In this document: piece after piece, positions 41,991 through 53,610 of the stretch
How the letters are laid out: each line of letters starts with the position of its first letter
How positions within the stretch are numbered: the stretch's first letter is position 1
Source: Crocodylus rhombifer
Taxonomy: Eukaryota; Chordata; Crocodylia; Crocodylidae
Direction of reading: 5' to 3'
Length of the DNA stretch: 64,000 bases
Assembly: GCA_038503035.1 (NCBI GenBank)
Contig: JAVSML010025167.1
Location: 1-64,000 of the forward strand
Program-made: the position numbers and the translations under genes
Notes under the pieces: generated by a model
Seen by the model: the letters and a program-made list of their open reading frames with translations, nothing else
Told to the model about the DNA's origin: nothing
Database searches by the model: none

Positions 41991-44900
41991 ACTGCTATTC
42001 TCCATGCTTCCTACCCCAACTCCCTGAAGTCCATTCCCCAGACACCTTTTAGCTGCTTTTGGTACTTTTGATGATTATATGCTTTTAGCTGTGGCTTCCG
42101 ACTGCTTTAGAGGGGAGCAGTGGGGCTAATATAGGTAAACACATAGTGATATAATCAAAAGATAGATTACCAGCTCTCCAGTTACAGCGGGTGAGGCTTG
42201 AGAAAAGAATCGCTCTGATCTCTGCTCACTGAGTATTATTTATGAGCCTAAAAACTTCACGTAACAAACTTCAAATGCCCTGTTCCTGACAATTACTCCA
42301 GGACTTCCTTTACCCCAGTGCTGCGGCACCGACACAACTACAGACCACTTCCTATTCCTGTTCATTCACATGCCATGCCAGGCCTAGAATGGTTTCCTGC
42401 TTTGTACAGATGTAGGTGGGGACTCGGCGGCAAACCCTTCCTTTCTTTCACAAGGAGGCTTGGTCTGGTTCTTGCTTATCTGGTGCAAGGAATTATACAA
42501 GTGCTTGTTAAGTGTTTGCCACTAGAAAGCTACTATCTGAGATGTTCTATCCTTTAATAGCAGTGGCACTCCTTTCATTTTCCTCCTTTTTACCCACAGC
42601 TTAAAAGCAGCAATTTATATGCCTGGCATTTCATAAATGTTCAAAATTAAAAGACTACAAAGTAATCCGTGTATTGCCTACATAATGTGACATGGAACAT
42701 TGCTACTTAGCAAATTAGACAAGAGGCATTAAAAGTGAGGTAAGAATATGGATATAATGACAGTATTATTACCTGAGATTCCTGGAGACAGTAAAGGTTT
42801 GAATAAAACATACTAGAGAGGCTGGGATGATTTAAGATTTGCATTTCCATATTAATGGATGCAGGCTTGTGCACAGTTTCCCAGCTTGGAGAAGCAGTGA
42901 TTTGCAGGCATTGATTTTTCTCTTCATCTGATGTTTGCTTTTGTGTTGCATTTGAGGTGCCCGAGCGGCAATTTGAACATTGATACCGAAGCATTTGAAA
43001 CGTTCCAAACTCAAATCAGTGTGAGCAGAGGCGTTGTGCTGCAACGCACTTACCTCAACCCCATGCACAGATGCCTTTACGGGAGGCAGGTTTGCAATCG
43101 CACCAGCTCTTGTGGACAGCCACCCAGACAATAATTCTGCACAGATTCTGATTCTCTGCTCCCCAACCTCAGGACCCAGAACATTGGCACGGGCCAATTT
43201 GGGCTGCCGAAGAGCCCATAGCGCTGTACTCCTACCTCCACAAAGGGGTTGAGCTGCATTCAGGTCTACATTTGTCCCCTTCACAATGGACCCCCTAAAC
43301 CTATTGCCTTTCCTTCTACATGACCTCCCCAGTGGTCCATCAGGCAGATACCAGTACTTGCATGGTACCAGTCGTTTGCTTTTCTGTACCGCAATCCAGC
43401 TGAGGTGCTCCCTGTGCTTTGCTGACCTCAGGGAACTGAGCCTCATAGCACCTCTGTGAGGTAGGCATTCCCCTTGTTTTACCAGATCATGAAAGAAGAC
43501 ACAAAAAACAGATGGCAAACTTGTGATAGCTGGGAATGAAATCTACATCTCAACTCCCTGTCCTTGGCTGTAGTCGCTAGGTTTGCTTCCTGTCACGCTG
43601 AACATGAGAACAGCTTCATCGTGTTATGTAATGATGCCAGCTTTGTCTCACAGGATGTTTGCTTTGTGAAATTTCACTTGCAAACAAAGTGTTCCCAGTT
43701 AAGCTGTGATGCAAACTAATTTAGGACACTCACCCTTAGCTCTCCACCTGCCCACCCCTCTGGTTCTCTGGAAATGAAGCTTGTATCGTGCTGAACAATC
43801 CCTTAGCAAGGCAACTGAAGCCATGTCCTTTAGTGTTAGTCAAATGCTTTGTGCTGTAAAACATTCAAAATGTTAAGAGCTGCAAGAACAATCTACCCCA
43901 AACTGTTTGGAGGAGCTACAAGGAGGCCCCATCTTTCTCCAAGTAACACACTACAACACAGGAATAAAAATACCTAGTCCTGCCACCCTATACTACCCTA
44001 TACACTGGAAACCAAAATAGCTCTAATGCTGACTATATTGCCATAAAGCCTTCTTGTTGTGGCAGGACCAGCTATGCTAGCAAAAGATCTGTCTGACCCT
44101 AATTCTGGAATTTGTTGTGTGTAGGCTGATCTGTGTTAAGCCCACAGGACTCAATCCATGTGCACTCACTTACAGGATAAGGGACCTGTTGATATTTTGC
44201 CTTTACAGAAGAAAACTGTCCATAATGACGCTTTATTGCACCACAGTTAGTGTGGGGGTTAAACATTAGTTTAATATTTTGATCCTCTTGTGTGATAATC
44301 TCCTCGGGTCTGCTGGGAAGGTGCAGAAAGATCTGATTTCATCCCTTGTTTGGTGCATCACTCCTGCAGAGTTATGCTGATGGATCAGCACACAAATGCA
44401 AGCACTAGGGTTAGCTGCCCACAGATGTGAGTAGAGTAGCCATGCTGCAAAGCCGTATCTGATTTGTTGCGTCTTCAGTGCTGCTCTTTTTGGTGTTTAT
44501 TATGAGGACTTCCGGAGGTTCGTTGTGCTGTAGTAAGCTGAGCTGCTCTAGGACCCTCTCCTAGTGAATTGTGGCAGGACTTGTCTGTCTTTCTGCAAGG
44601 AATTATGGGGAGGCACTGGGGGACTAAAGGTGCTTGAATGATTTAATTTTCATCCTGACCACAAAGCACTCAGGTGAGTATTAGCGGCACCTCAGTTGTA
44701 ACTCATAGCCCCAGCATGCCAGCTAGCTTGCCCTGAAAGCATCATCAAAATCAAGTGAGAAGTTTTTGGGTGTATACGGGAATGGAGATGAGTCAGCACT
44801 GGAGTAACAGCTCAGGCTAACACTAAAATATAGATCATCGAGTCTAAAAGGAAGGATCTTTATCAGGCATTGCACTGATTTAGACCTATTTCTACTCCAT

Positions 44901-45427
44901 ATCTCACAAGAGGGAAAATCACTAAATAAACTTAATAGTGGCATCAGTTTTCTCATCTTACCAGGAGTTTTTAAGTATGCATGTCACTCCACATGACTCT
45001 GACTATGCTTGTAGAGCGTTGTCTATATTCCACTCTTTGATTAATCTCTCTTGCTATATCCCAAGTTCTTCTGAGCCAGAAAATCCGGGCCCAGTTGGGA
45101 TAGTAGATTTGAAAGCACTAATCTTTGGAAATGTATAGCAGGCATCCCTTAGGAGATGTACTCATCCTTCCAGCAGATAAGCTATTCGCTTTTGTAACTA
45201 CAGTTATGACTTTTTCTCTGCATAAGTGGCATCACACACACACATCACCCAAAAGAAGGCAGATGCATAGAAATGCAAGTCATGTTCCAGGCATGAAATG
45301 CCTATTTAAAGAAGTTGTCAAGTTTTGCTAAATTCAATGCCATTCGCTAATAGATGTATAGATTCAGATGCTGGGGGCAGCGTGAGCCAACAGAGAGGAT
45401 CATGGATTGAAGTCTTGTCCATGTGTC

Positions 45428-45730
45428 CAAAAATCATGAGTCAAGTTCCCCCAAAATCGTGAGACTGGCTTTAAAAAATTCACAAGATTTTTAAAAATAA
45501 TTTGAGCTCCTGACTCGCCTTCTGGCTTTGAATCCCTGATGGCTGGGGGAGGGTTAGTGTCAATAATTTCAAGCTTTTTTTCCTGAAGCCCAGAGGGCGA
45601 AAGCCTTACTGTTTTGTTTTTTGTTTTTAAATCAAAAGCTGAGAATCTCTTAGAGCTTCATGAACCTGGGTGCTGCAGAGTTAAAAACACCAAGGATCTC
45701 AAGTCATGAGGTGAAATTGCAAGTTGCTGA
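45428..45730 (+). repeat. 'aaatcatgagtca' dispersed repeat, copy 1
   Basis: Order of words: AAAAATCATGAGTCA, AAAATCGTGAGACTGGC, then a T-rich middle, AAAGCTGAGAATCTC, and AAAACACCAAGGATCTCA. The same order occurs at 61208-61500, so this is a dispersed family. No target duplication seen. Confidence 0.65.
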
Positions 45731-46044
45731 GGTTGGACTTGGATCTTGGCAGACTGGAGTGCTCTTCTCAGCTTCACTTATGGCCTGCTAGATGATCCTC
45801 CATGAGCTTCTGCACTTGTTGGGTGACAGCTGCAAAAGGACCTAGGCATCATGATGGCTAATTTTTAATGGAATTAGGTAACGGGGCGCCCTATACAGTG
45901 CATCGGGGCAGTAAGGTGCCTAATAATGAAATGCAGAAAAGCCAGCATGGGGACTGGGAAGCCACCTAAACTAGCTAACAGAAAAAGCTGAGTGGAGGAG
46001 TGTGACATAGGTCCCAGCCCCAGAGGAACCTAAGGTAGTCTATA

Positions 46045-46481
46045 CAGTGCCAGCCTGAGGGGTGGCCAACATGGGCAACCACCCAGGGTGCCGTGGTCAC
46101 AGGGCACCAAACACACACGCGCACACACACACACACACACGAGAGCAGCCTGTGCTCACAGCAGCACTCTCCCCCGACCCCAGCCGATCTCTGCCCCGGG
46201 CAGGAGAAGTGGTGCCCAGCCCAGCCCAGCCCAACCACCACCTCCAGCCACTGCTCAGGAGGAACCAAGCCAGGTATATGTGGGTGAGGTGGCACTTGCT
46301 CCAGTCTGCCCTTGCAGTAACAATGCTTGCCCACCCACCTGCTCGGAGCACCATGCCACTCCCTGCCGGACTGTGCCCCAAGCCCCTGCCCACATGCCTC
46401 TGCCAGCAGCAGCACCGTTGACTCAGGGGACACCAAAATACAAATTTACCCAGGACACCATTTTCCCTAAGCCTGACTCTG
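46045..46481. mobile_element. hAT-like element (437 bp)
   Basis: Left end CAGTGCCAGCCTGAGGGG; right end reverse complement CAGAGTCAGGCTTAGGGA. Flanks AGTCTATA (46037-46044) and CATCTATA (46482-46489) share TCTATA (6 of 8). It holds a CA microsatellite (46109-46140) and a C-rich interior. Frames of 119-153 codons across it on both strands are artefacts. Confidence 0.65.
46109..46140. repeat. CA microsatellite
   Basis: Alternating AC run with two CG interruptions inside the hAT-like element. Confidence 0.95.
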
Positions 46482-46489
46482 CATCTATA

Positions 46490-47627
46490 TGACATAAGTG
46501 CAGGGTAGACGTGCTTCAGCTAGCTGTAACTTGCCAGCTTGCATGCAAGCAGCTCAGTGCAAACTAAGTTACCCTACAGAGAAACAATTATCCCTGCTCA
46601 GGATTCACAGCCATGAAGGGCTAGCCAGGTTCCTAAGCTAGCCCTTTCTCACAGAGCAAGGAGGAGAAGGCCCAACCAGCAACTGATGGGCTATTCTGGG
46701 TCTGGGTCTCTCTCAGTCAGTACTCATTCATGTTGTCTAAAGGATGCATGGTTTCTAGGCTGAGAGAGAGAGAAACAAGCAGCTTTCTGCCCTGTAGTAA
46801 GGACTCTCATGAGGGCGCCGTCTTGGTGCCCGTGTACTTTGGCACAAATATTCTCTGGAACTTGGGCTGAAAGTCAGGTAGCTCCTTGACCCTAGAAATG
46901 TTCAAACCACTATGCTAAAACCACTCTCTTCTTCCCCTCCCTCCCTCTTTCCCTGGCCCAGTAGATACTTGGGTGTGTACACTGAGTGGAAAGATTCAAA
47001 AAAAGGTGGCTGAGAGCAAGCCCAACCCCAGAACACTGGTCAGGGCTAACCTGTATAAAGACACTTGCCTGTTGGGCTGAGAAATGCCAGGAGAAAAACC
47101 AGCCCAAAAATGATGCTCAATTCAGAAAAAACAAAACACAGGCTAATAAACAGGAAGCACATCTTGTGCATGAGACACAGGTGAGAGATTTAGGAGACCT
47201 GGGCTTGGTGACTGCATCTGTCACCAAAGAGCTCAGCTCCCAGTGCCTGCTGCCATGATATCTGTGGCCATATATTCCAACAGCTCAGCATGCACCATGC
47301 CAAATTCCTTGGAAGATCTGATCGCTTGCCTTGGAGCATAAATGGGAACTGAATGTTCTTGACAATTTGGCCCTGCGGCTAGATGCTGAGCTCTTGCAAA
47401 GGCCTGTTCCTTAATTTGTCAGTCCATCCATAAAATAGGTATACAATTGCCATTTGGTTATTCTTTTCTGCCTTGTCTATTTATAGTATATGCTCTTTGG
47501 GATTCGTCCTGTCTTTTACTATGTGTCTATGCAGTGCTTAGCACAAAGAAGCCCCGGTCTTGCTTGGGGCCTATGGAATATAAATCACAAAAGAATCGAA
47601 TTTGCCTCCCCAGTCATTGCTATAGTA
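46490..47627. other. intergenic, nothing recognised
   Basis: No repeat boundaries or exon-like frames that I can support. Confidence 0.35.
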
Positions 47628-47913
47628 TAGTGGTTCTCAGTGAGGGTGCTGCAGGGTGCAGTGCAATGTTACAACTGCTGGGTTTGCAAACTCCTACACA
47701 TGATTCACAAAATAAATCAGTTTCCAAGTAGGAATCCAGAGTGTCAGAGCCATTCTGCCCTGCAGTGGTCTTTCTTAGCAATTTGTAGCAGAAGAATCAT
47801 TCAGATATTTTCTGTAGTCAAAATGTCAGTGAAAGCTAAGAGCTGACATTTTTTGAGGGGGGTCGTGAGTGTAATCAGGGGTGCCTTTAATCTATAAAGG
47901 TTGAGAACCACTG
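47628..47913. mobile_element. hAT-like MITE (286 bp), degraded
   Basis: The left end TAGTGGTTCTCA and the right end reverse complement CAGTGGTTCTCAACC pair over 11 of the first 12 bases. No matching 8-bp flanks remain. Same terminus type as 16104-16326. Confidence 0.6.
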
Positions 47914-49560
47914 TTCCTGCAATTCCATTAAGGATTCACAAAACCAGTAATTTAACTGGGGAGGAAGGCTGGGCAACTGAGGCATCAGCCCCAGGAGCCA
48001 TCTTCTGGGGGGACTGACACAAAAACAGTCACTGCTGCAGTTGGCAGCTGGCCAAGCTGCTGTCACCATCAGCAGCACAGTAGCTGGCATTACCCCGCGT
48101 GCAACTGCTGCCCAGTGTGCAGAATTGCCATTTAAACTTCTGCCCAGAACAACCTACTATAACCCTGTCTGACTTCTAAGGGAAGATTTCCTTATTCTTA
48201 AGCATTCCCAACCCATACCCAACATACCAGATTACAGCAATTTACCAATCTTGGCCTTTTGGAATAACATTTATAAATATCCCTTTGCATTTCTTAAAAG
48301 ACTTTTCATGTTCCCCCCACATACATGAGGTTTAGCAGCAGCTTCGTTTCTCATGCAGGGCGTAGATGATTATATATTGTGCTGAGTGAAGTTACTAGAG
48401 AAGTCCTGATGGTACAAAAATAGTTCTTTGTTTCGAATGTGGTATTTGTAAAATAAGAGCCAGAAATAGCGCTGGGATGGCTGGCTTCAAGTGGTGCTGA
48501 CCTTTCAATTACACCAGTGGAAACTGCCAGCACAGAAATCCTTTCACGCAGGTTGTGCTGTGCGCACTGTATTCCCCAGTCGCCCAGAGGGAGTATGAAT
48601 AATGCTCAGCTCTAAACCTCTTGTTAATCTTTTCATTCAGTTGAAGTCAGTTTTAGTCACATTAGCTAATGTGCTGAGGAAAAGGGTCACATTAGCTGAA
48701 CCTGGGAAGGCTTTTCCCGGGAGAAATACAGGATTGACCACAGAGCTGGAATATAAAATGGCCACCTACCATCTCCTTACGGAGGATTTTAGCTAATCTG
48801 TGGCTGCAATCCCAGTGGGCAGTTAGCATTGAGGGGTACATGTACAGGGAAAAGGACATGTCCAGTTTCCTATCTGTCAGCTGGTGGTGAGAGACAACTG
48901 GACATGTACAGGGAGGAAGCCTGAAAGCCACCTGGCTCCTGAAGAATTAAGGAACCCAGAAGGTCATAAGGAGAGCTTGGGAAAAACGGGGAGAGTAGGT
49001 AGCAGGCAGAAAAAGAGAAAACACACTACAGAAATGATATCATGCAGCACATCCCTCGAGGGCTTGTCAGGGCTGAGGACAGTTGGGCAAGAATCTGCAC
49101 TACTAAATAAATTCAGTCTTAATGGATGAGGTCTGGAATGAGATAACTTGTCAGATACTGCATGTAACAAGCACCACTGGGGTCAATATTTTCCCAAAGC
49201 TTCAGGTTACTGAGTTACTGCCTCATTTCTGGAAGGGTGTGAACATCTTGGTGACATGTGCCAACAGCAACCCAAATAGGGGTGGGTCCCTGTGTGCTCT
49301 TCCCCAAGATTAGAGTATTCCTCTTCTCGCTATATCTTGCCCACCACAACTTAGTTGGAAAATAACAGGAGGAGTTGTTTAGTCTGGGAACAGTCTGAAC
49401 CCTTGGGTTGGAGCACAGCTAATACTGCCAACCCCTTCTTTTGGGTGCAGCAATCTGGTTTGGATATTGGGCCTTAAGGGCCTGGAATGGGAGCTCTTCC
49501 AACCGCTACATTCCTGCCTCAAACCTCCGTCTAAAACCTAAAGTCTAAAACCTCAGCAAG
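47914..49560. other. intergenic, mostly unassigned
   Basis: A CTG/CAGC-rich block at 47955-48115 may be a transposon remnant. Direct repeats GGACATGTCCAG / GGACATGTACAGGGA occur at 48855-48915. No gene is supported. Confidence 0.3.
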
Positions 49561-51075
49561 GGTATTCATCCATACGCTGTCAGGGTGCACAGTATTGTCC
49601 ATGACTGGGGTTCTAGCTGAAGGCACTGGGCTTTGCCCCGGGATCCCTAACAGTCCATTTGGTATAAGTATAAGAAATGGGGAGCATCTCTGCTGCTTCT
49701 CACCGGTTGGAAGGTCAAGTCTCTCCACCTTACATTCCCCGCTGTCCCTCAGTACCGGGGTCTCCTTGTATTTCCTGGCTGGCTCTCTGGTCCAATCAGT
49801 GTTTGCATCTGTTAAACTGATGGAGTGCGTCATCCCTGCTGGAGAAGTTGCTGGGTCATGAATCACTGGCTGGCTGTTTTCAATCAGGGTGTCATGGTGC
49901 GGGGTCCTCAGGGATGGCTGTAATGTCTCTAGGGCTCCATGACCGTGCCAGCTCCACCTCAAGAAAGCCTTCCACTCTCACCTGCCACATCTTGTTGGTA
50001 CAGGTAATAAGTAGGGAGGCTGCCTATGAATTTCTGTGTGGCTGCAGTCCTGTTGAACTTCACTAGACCCTACGGGTCCTTGGAACCCTTGCCAGGTCTC
50101 TTTCCAAGTTGGTGCCTCATGGGACACCTAAGTCTTATGGGCTAACTGCATGGCTCTAAACCTCCCCTTTACTATGCCCCATGCCCTGTGAGCATTACCT
50201 GAATATTGGTCTCTCTTTTGGGGTCTCTGCCTACTTGGCCTCTGCCCCTTTAATATAGCTAGGCCTTTAAGCCTAGGCCCACTGTGTTGGGTCCAGCTTT
50301 GAGGCACTAGCACTACACAATCATGTGCCCCACTCTGGGCACTAATGAGGTCTCCACCTCCCCTTCTAGCCTCATCCCAAACCACCGGTGCAAATGACAA
50401 CACAAACATCAGCTCCTGGGCTATAACATAACAATAATGATGGAGTCACACTCTGCCCCTTTAAGAAGTCAGACCTCTTCCCCAGTCTAGGGTGCCACTC
50501 AGCCCAAAGTACCTTTTAAGCTCCGTGAACCATAGGAGTCTTGCAGGCAACAGACCAGAAAACCAGACATCTCAGGGTGGCTCTTTTGTGCTGGAGCTCC
50601 TCCCCTTGGCAAGTGCCAGAGAACTAATCCCTGCCAGCCCCAGGCCTGGAGCTTATATGTGCCCAGGGCCTTGCCCCCTTTGCTCAGCTGACCACATGCA
50701 TGTGCCCGCTAATTCCCTCATTAGCCTGCTGCTCAGGCAACCTTCAGATGTGGAGCTCTGCCTAGCCTGCAGGGCTCTCCAGCGAGGCTGCTTCTGCCTG
50801 TAAAGGAGCAGACACACCTTAGTGTCCTATGACACAGGGCCAGGGTCTTTCTCAGACCCCACTCCCAAGCATGGAAATTTACTTCCCCTGATAGCAGCTT
50901 CCCTCCTGGGGCCCTCTGCAGCCGGCCTGACTGACTCCATCTGCATGGCTGGAAATGTGGGGGTGACTTCACCTGACACGCTCCACTCCCGGCAGAAGCA
51001 ATGGTTGGGTAAGAATTCTGATGCCCCGTAAGTGGTGGGGGGGGCGGCGATTCTTCTCCCCTTACCCCAGCTGCT
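49560..51075 (-). mobile_element. LTR-like candidate region (low confidence)
   Basis: Read on the minus strand, the stretch from about 51075 starts near TGTGACAAAGCAGC, passes a TATA-like CATATAAGC (plus 50651-50659), and contains a TTAAAAGG motif and GC-rich leader-like sequence. The composition is distinct from the flanks. No gag/pol/env frame, primer-binding site or second LTR was identified, so it could equally be an unclassified dispersed repeat. Confidence 0.25.
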
Positions 51076-52241
51076 TTGTCACACTTTGCTGTAAGTTACT
51101 ATCACCGAACCAACTCAGTTCTAAAACCCTCTTCCCGTAGCTGGACCTTTCCAGGACCTTCAACTACTATCTCCTCTTTTGGAAGAGCCACAGGAGCTTT
51201 CTGCCTTGTTGCAGGCAGCAGTGTATAGCTTCTTGGAGAAAGACTTCCTCTGTCCAGTAGCAAATCCTTAGGCTTGCTCTGCTACTTTCAGCAGCTCCTT
51301 TTCATGAGGTGAGCATGTATAGCCTCTTCCTCAGCTGGAGAATCATAAACAAATAGTGCTGGAGGGGAGTTCAGGAAGTCAGCTTGTCCAGCCCCACGTT
51401 CATGGAAGGGACATCTCTGGCTAGGCAACCGCAGACGAATGTTTGTCTAACCTACATTTAAAAACTGCCAGTGGTAGAGATTCCAAAACCCCTCAATGTA
51501 ACTTGTTCCATGGCTTAACCACCCTCACAGTTACATAATTCTCTTTCTTCTACCTAATAATCTAAATCTTTCTTTGCAATTTAAACATGTTACTTCTTGC
51601 CCTGAGGTTATCCAGAACAATAGATTTCCATCTTTAACTACATCCTTTATGTATTTGAAGACTGCTATCAAATTCTCCCTGAGTTTTCACTTCTCTAGAC
51701 TAAATAATTCCAATTCTTCCAACTTTTCCTCAAAAGTCATGTTTTCAAGACCTTTAATAATATTTGTTCTTTGCACTGGACTGTTGACTGATGTTCAGCT
51801 TTGGGTCCACTGTAACCCTCAGGTCCTTTTCTGCAATACGGCAGCATAGCCACTCATTTCCCGTTTTGTACTAGTACCTTTGACTGTTCCTTCCTATGTA
51901 TAGTAGTTTGCACTTCTTCCTATTGACCTTCATCCTATTGACTTCACACCATTTCTCCAATTGATTAAGGTGAGTTGGAATCCTAATCCCATCAAAAGAC
52001 TTGCTGAAGCTGATGGCCCCACCATCCACAAGGCCAATTACCCTGTCACAGAGGGAAATTGGGTTGTTAAGACATGATTAGCTCTTGGTAAATCCATGCT
52101 GGCTATTATTCCTTATCACTTATCTCAGTGCTTACAAATTGTTTGTTTGATTTGCCTCAGGATCTTTCCTAGTATTACACTTATACTGACTGGTCTGTAA
52201 TTCCTTGGGCCCTCCTTGTTCCCTTTTTTTAAAGATGGCTA

Positions 52242-52481
52242 CTATATTGCCCTTTCCCAATTGTCTAGTACCTCATCCAAACTCCATGAGTTCTCAAATA
52301 TAATAGCCAATGGTCCTGCAATTACTTCAATCAGTTCCTTGAGTACTCTAGGATGAAGCTCATCAAGCCCCGGTGATTTGAAAATACCCATGTTATCAAA
52401 GTGATCTCTAATTTCTTCTTTTTCTACTCTAGGCTGATAATTATAAAGCTTCCCATTCTTGCTGCTAACTGTACTCATCAT
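52242..52481 (-). pseudogene. CR1 reverse transcriptase fragment
   Basis: The longest intact piece of the CR1 ORF2. It contains RDHFDNMG, KSPGLDELHPRVLKEL and IIFENSWSLDEV, corresponding to the CR1 family 'K..GPDGLHPRVLKEL..IIFEKSW' block upstream of the catalytic palm motifs. The frame is open for 79 codons only; the rest of ORF2 is broken by stops, deletions and the inserted elements. It once encoded the LINE replication enzyme; it is not functional. Confidence 0.85.
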
Positions 52482-52711
52482 CTGACAGTGTATCTTTATG
52501 TGAAGGCTGAGTTGAAAAAGGCATTAAACATTTCAGCCTTCTCTTCATTGTCCATTATAAGCTTTCCTTCCCCATTCAGTTATGGACCTACACTTTCCTT
52601 GACCTTCCTTTTATTTATAACATATTTTTGTTGCTTTTACATGCACTGCTAGCTGTATTTCAGTTGTCTTGGCCTTTCTGCTTGTGTCCCAGCCACCTAT
52701 AACCATATTCT

Positions 52712-53014
52712 GGGGTGGGATGGGGTGGGCATTTAAATTAGAGTGGCTCTCGGGAGCACTCTAATTAAAATACCCTCAGTGTCTCGTGTATTCAGTGTCC
52801 CATGTTTCAAAATGGCAGCAGCAGCACTTTCACTAAAGCTCATTCAACAAGTTTTAGTTAAAGCGCCTCACCGCCATTTTAAAATGCAGGGACGCTGACT
52901 ACACAAGACGCTGCAGCACGCCGGAGCGTTCTAGTCAGACTCGATCTGCTCCGATGCATTTCAATCAGAACGTGTCAGCGTACTTGGGAAAGGGCCCTAT
53001 GTGTCTACCCTATG
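52712..53014. mobile_element. foldback MITE inserted in the CR1
   Basis: Two nested hairpins: AATTAGAGTGGCTC..GAGCACTCTAATT (52736-52766), and a larger one with arms about 52803-52838 and 52852-52887 sharing AAAATGGC and CTTTA. The loop CTCATTCAACAAG is the inverse of the loop in 15352-15678 (TTGTCGAATGAG), so the two are one family. The right edge near 53010 carries TGTGTCTACCCTA. Boundaries are approximate. Confidence 0.65.
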
Positions 53015-53128
53015 GATTCATAGATTGTAAGGTTGGAAGGGACCTTGGAAGATCATTTGGTCCAGTCCCCTGTGTCAGACAAAGACAGGTGGAGTACAGA
53101 TTCATAAACTGTAGGGCCAGAAGGGAAA
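53015..53128 (-). mobile_element. two CR1 3' tail fragments in tandem
   Basis: ATTCATAGATTGTAAGG then TTGGAAGGGACCTTGGAAGA and GTCCAGTCCCC is a CR1 3' end on the minus strand (53015-53096). It is followed by a second short tail, ATTCATAAACTGTAGGGCC (about 53099-53128). After this the host CR1 resumes (ACTCATCCTTAGTAATCTGG). Confidence 0.75.
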
Positions 53129-53610
53129 CTATACTCATCCTTAGTAATCTGGCCAAATTTCCATTTTCTGTACGATTCCTTTTTTAAGTTTCAAGTCACT
53201 GAAGAGTTCATGGTTTAGCCAGGCTGGTCTCTTGCTGCTCTTCCTATCTTTCTTCACATCAGGCAATGTGATCTTCTACCTTTAATCTTGTCTCTTTCAG
53301 GAACAGCCAAGTCTGCACTCCTCGTAGACTTGTCTATAATGGGATCCTGCTTAATTCTCTGTATTTGTTAAATTCTGGTTCCCTAAATCCAAAATTTTTT
53401 TTTCTGTTTGTCTCCTTCCTTCATTTCCTTAAGATCATTCCCTAATTTTATGATCACTCTCTCCCAAGTTGCCTTCCACCTTCAGGTTTGTCACCAATTC
53501 CTCTCTATTAAGAAGAAGCAACCTGGGGTCAGACCCCATGTCTCTTCTCTTTCTTGAATCTTACAACAACCAAACCCAGAACTTTGTCCCTGCATGTCCA
53601 GCACATCCCA

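Larger units (their letters stand above)
39643..46036. other. intergenic with scattered old repeats
   Basis: At 40905-41040 there is a 'gcttgattcacaaagg..cttaaaacccc' dispersed repeat. At 41755-41990 a GC-rich block (GGGGGCATGTGCCCCC, a perfect 16-bp palindrome, at 41786-41801) looks transposon-derived. At 42832-43518 lies the longest minus-strand open frame (228 codons), judged non-coding. At 45428-45730 lies the repeat listed separately. No gene is supported. Confidence 0.35.
51339..53610 (-). mobile_element. CR1 LINE, truncated and interrupted
   Basis: On the minus strand this runs from ORF2 (near 53610) to the 3' end (51339). The 3' part shows the CR1 tail text (GAATCATAAAC.. GTCCAGCCCCA) and the usual 3' block up to about 51950. 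At 51985-52000 two blocks normally further apart seem joined, suggesting an internal deletion of a few hundred bases. 52242-52481 encodes a reverse-transcriptase piece. The element is split by an insertion at about 52712-53128 and continues to about 53610. It is 5' truncated and inactive. Confidence 0.85.

Noticed and set aside
46062..46495. Long frames on both strands (119-153 codons)
   Set aside because: They lie within the hAT-like element and its CA microsatellite (runs of His-Thr or Val-Cys), typical of translated repeats.
51574..51849. 91-codon plus-strand frame
   Set aside because: Antisense to the CR1 3' region; not a gene.
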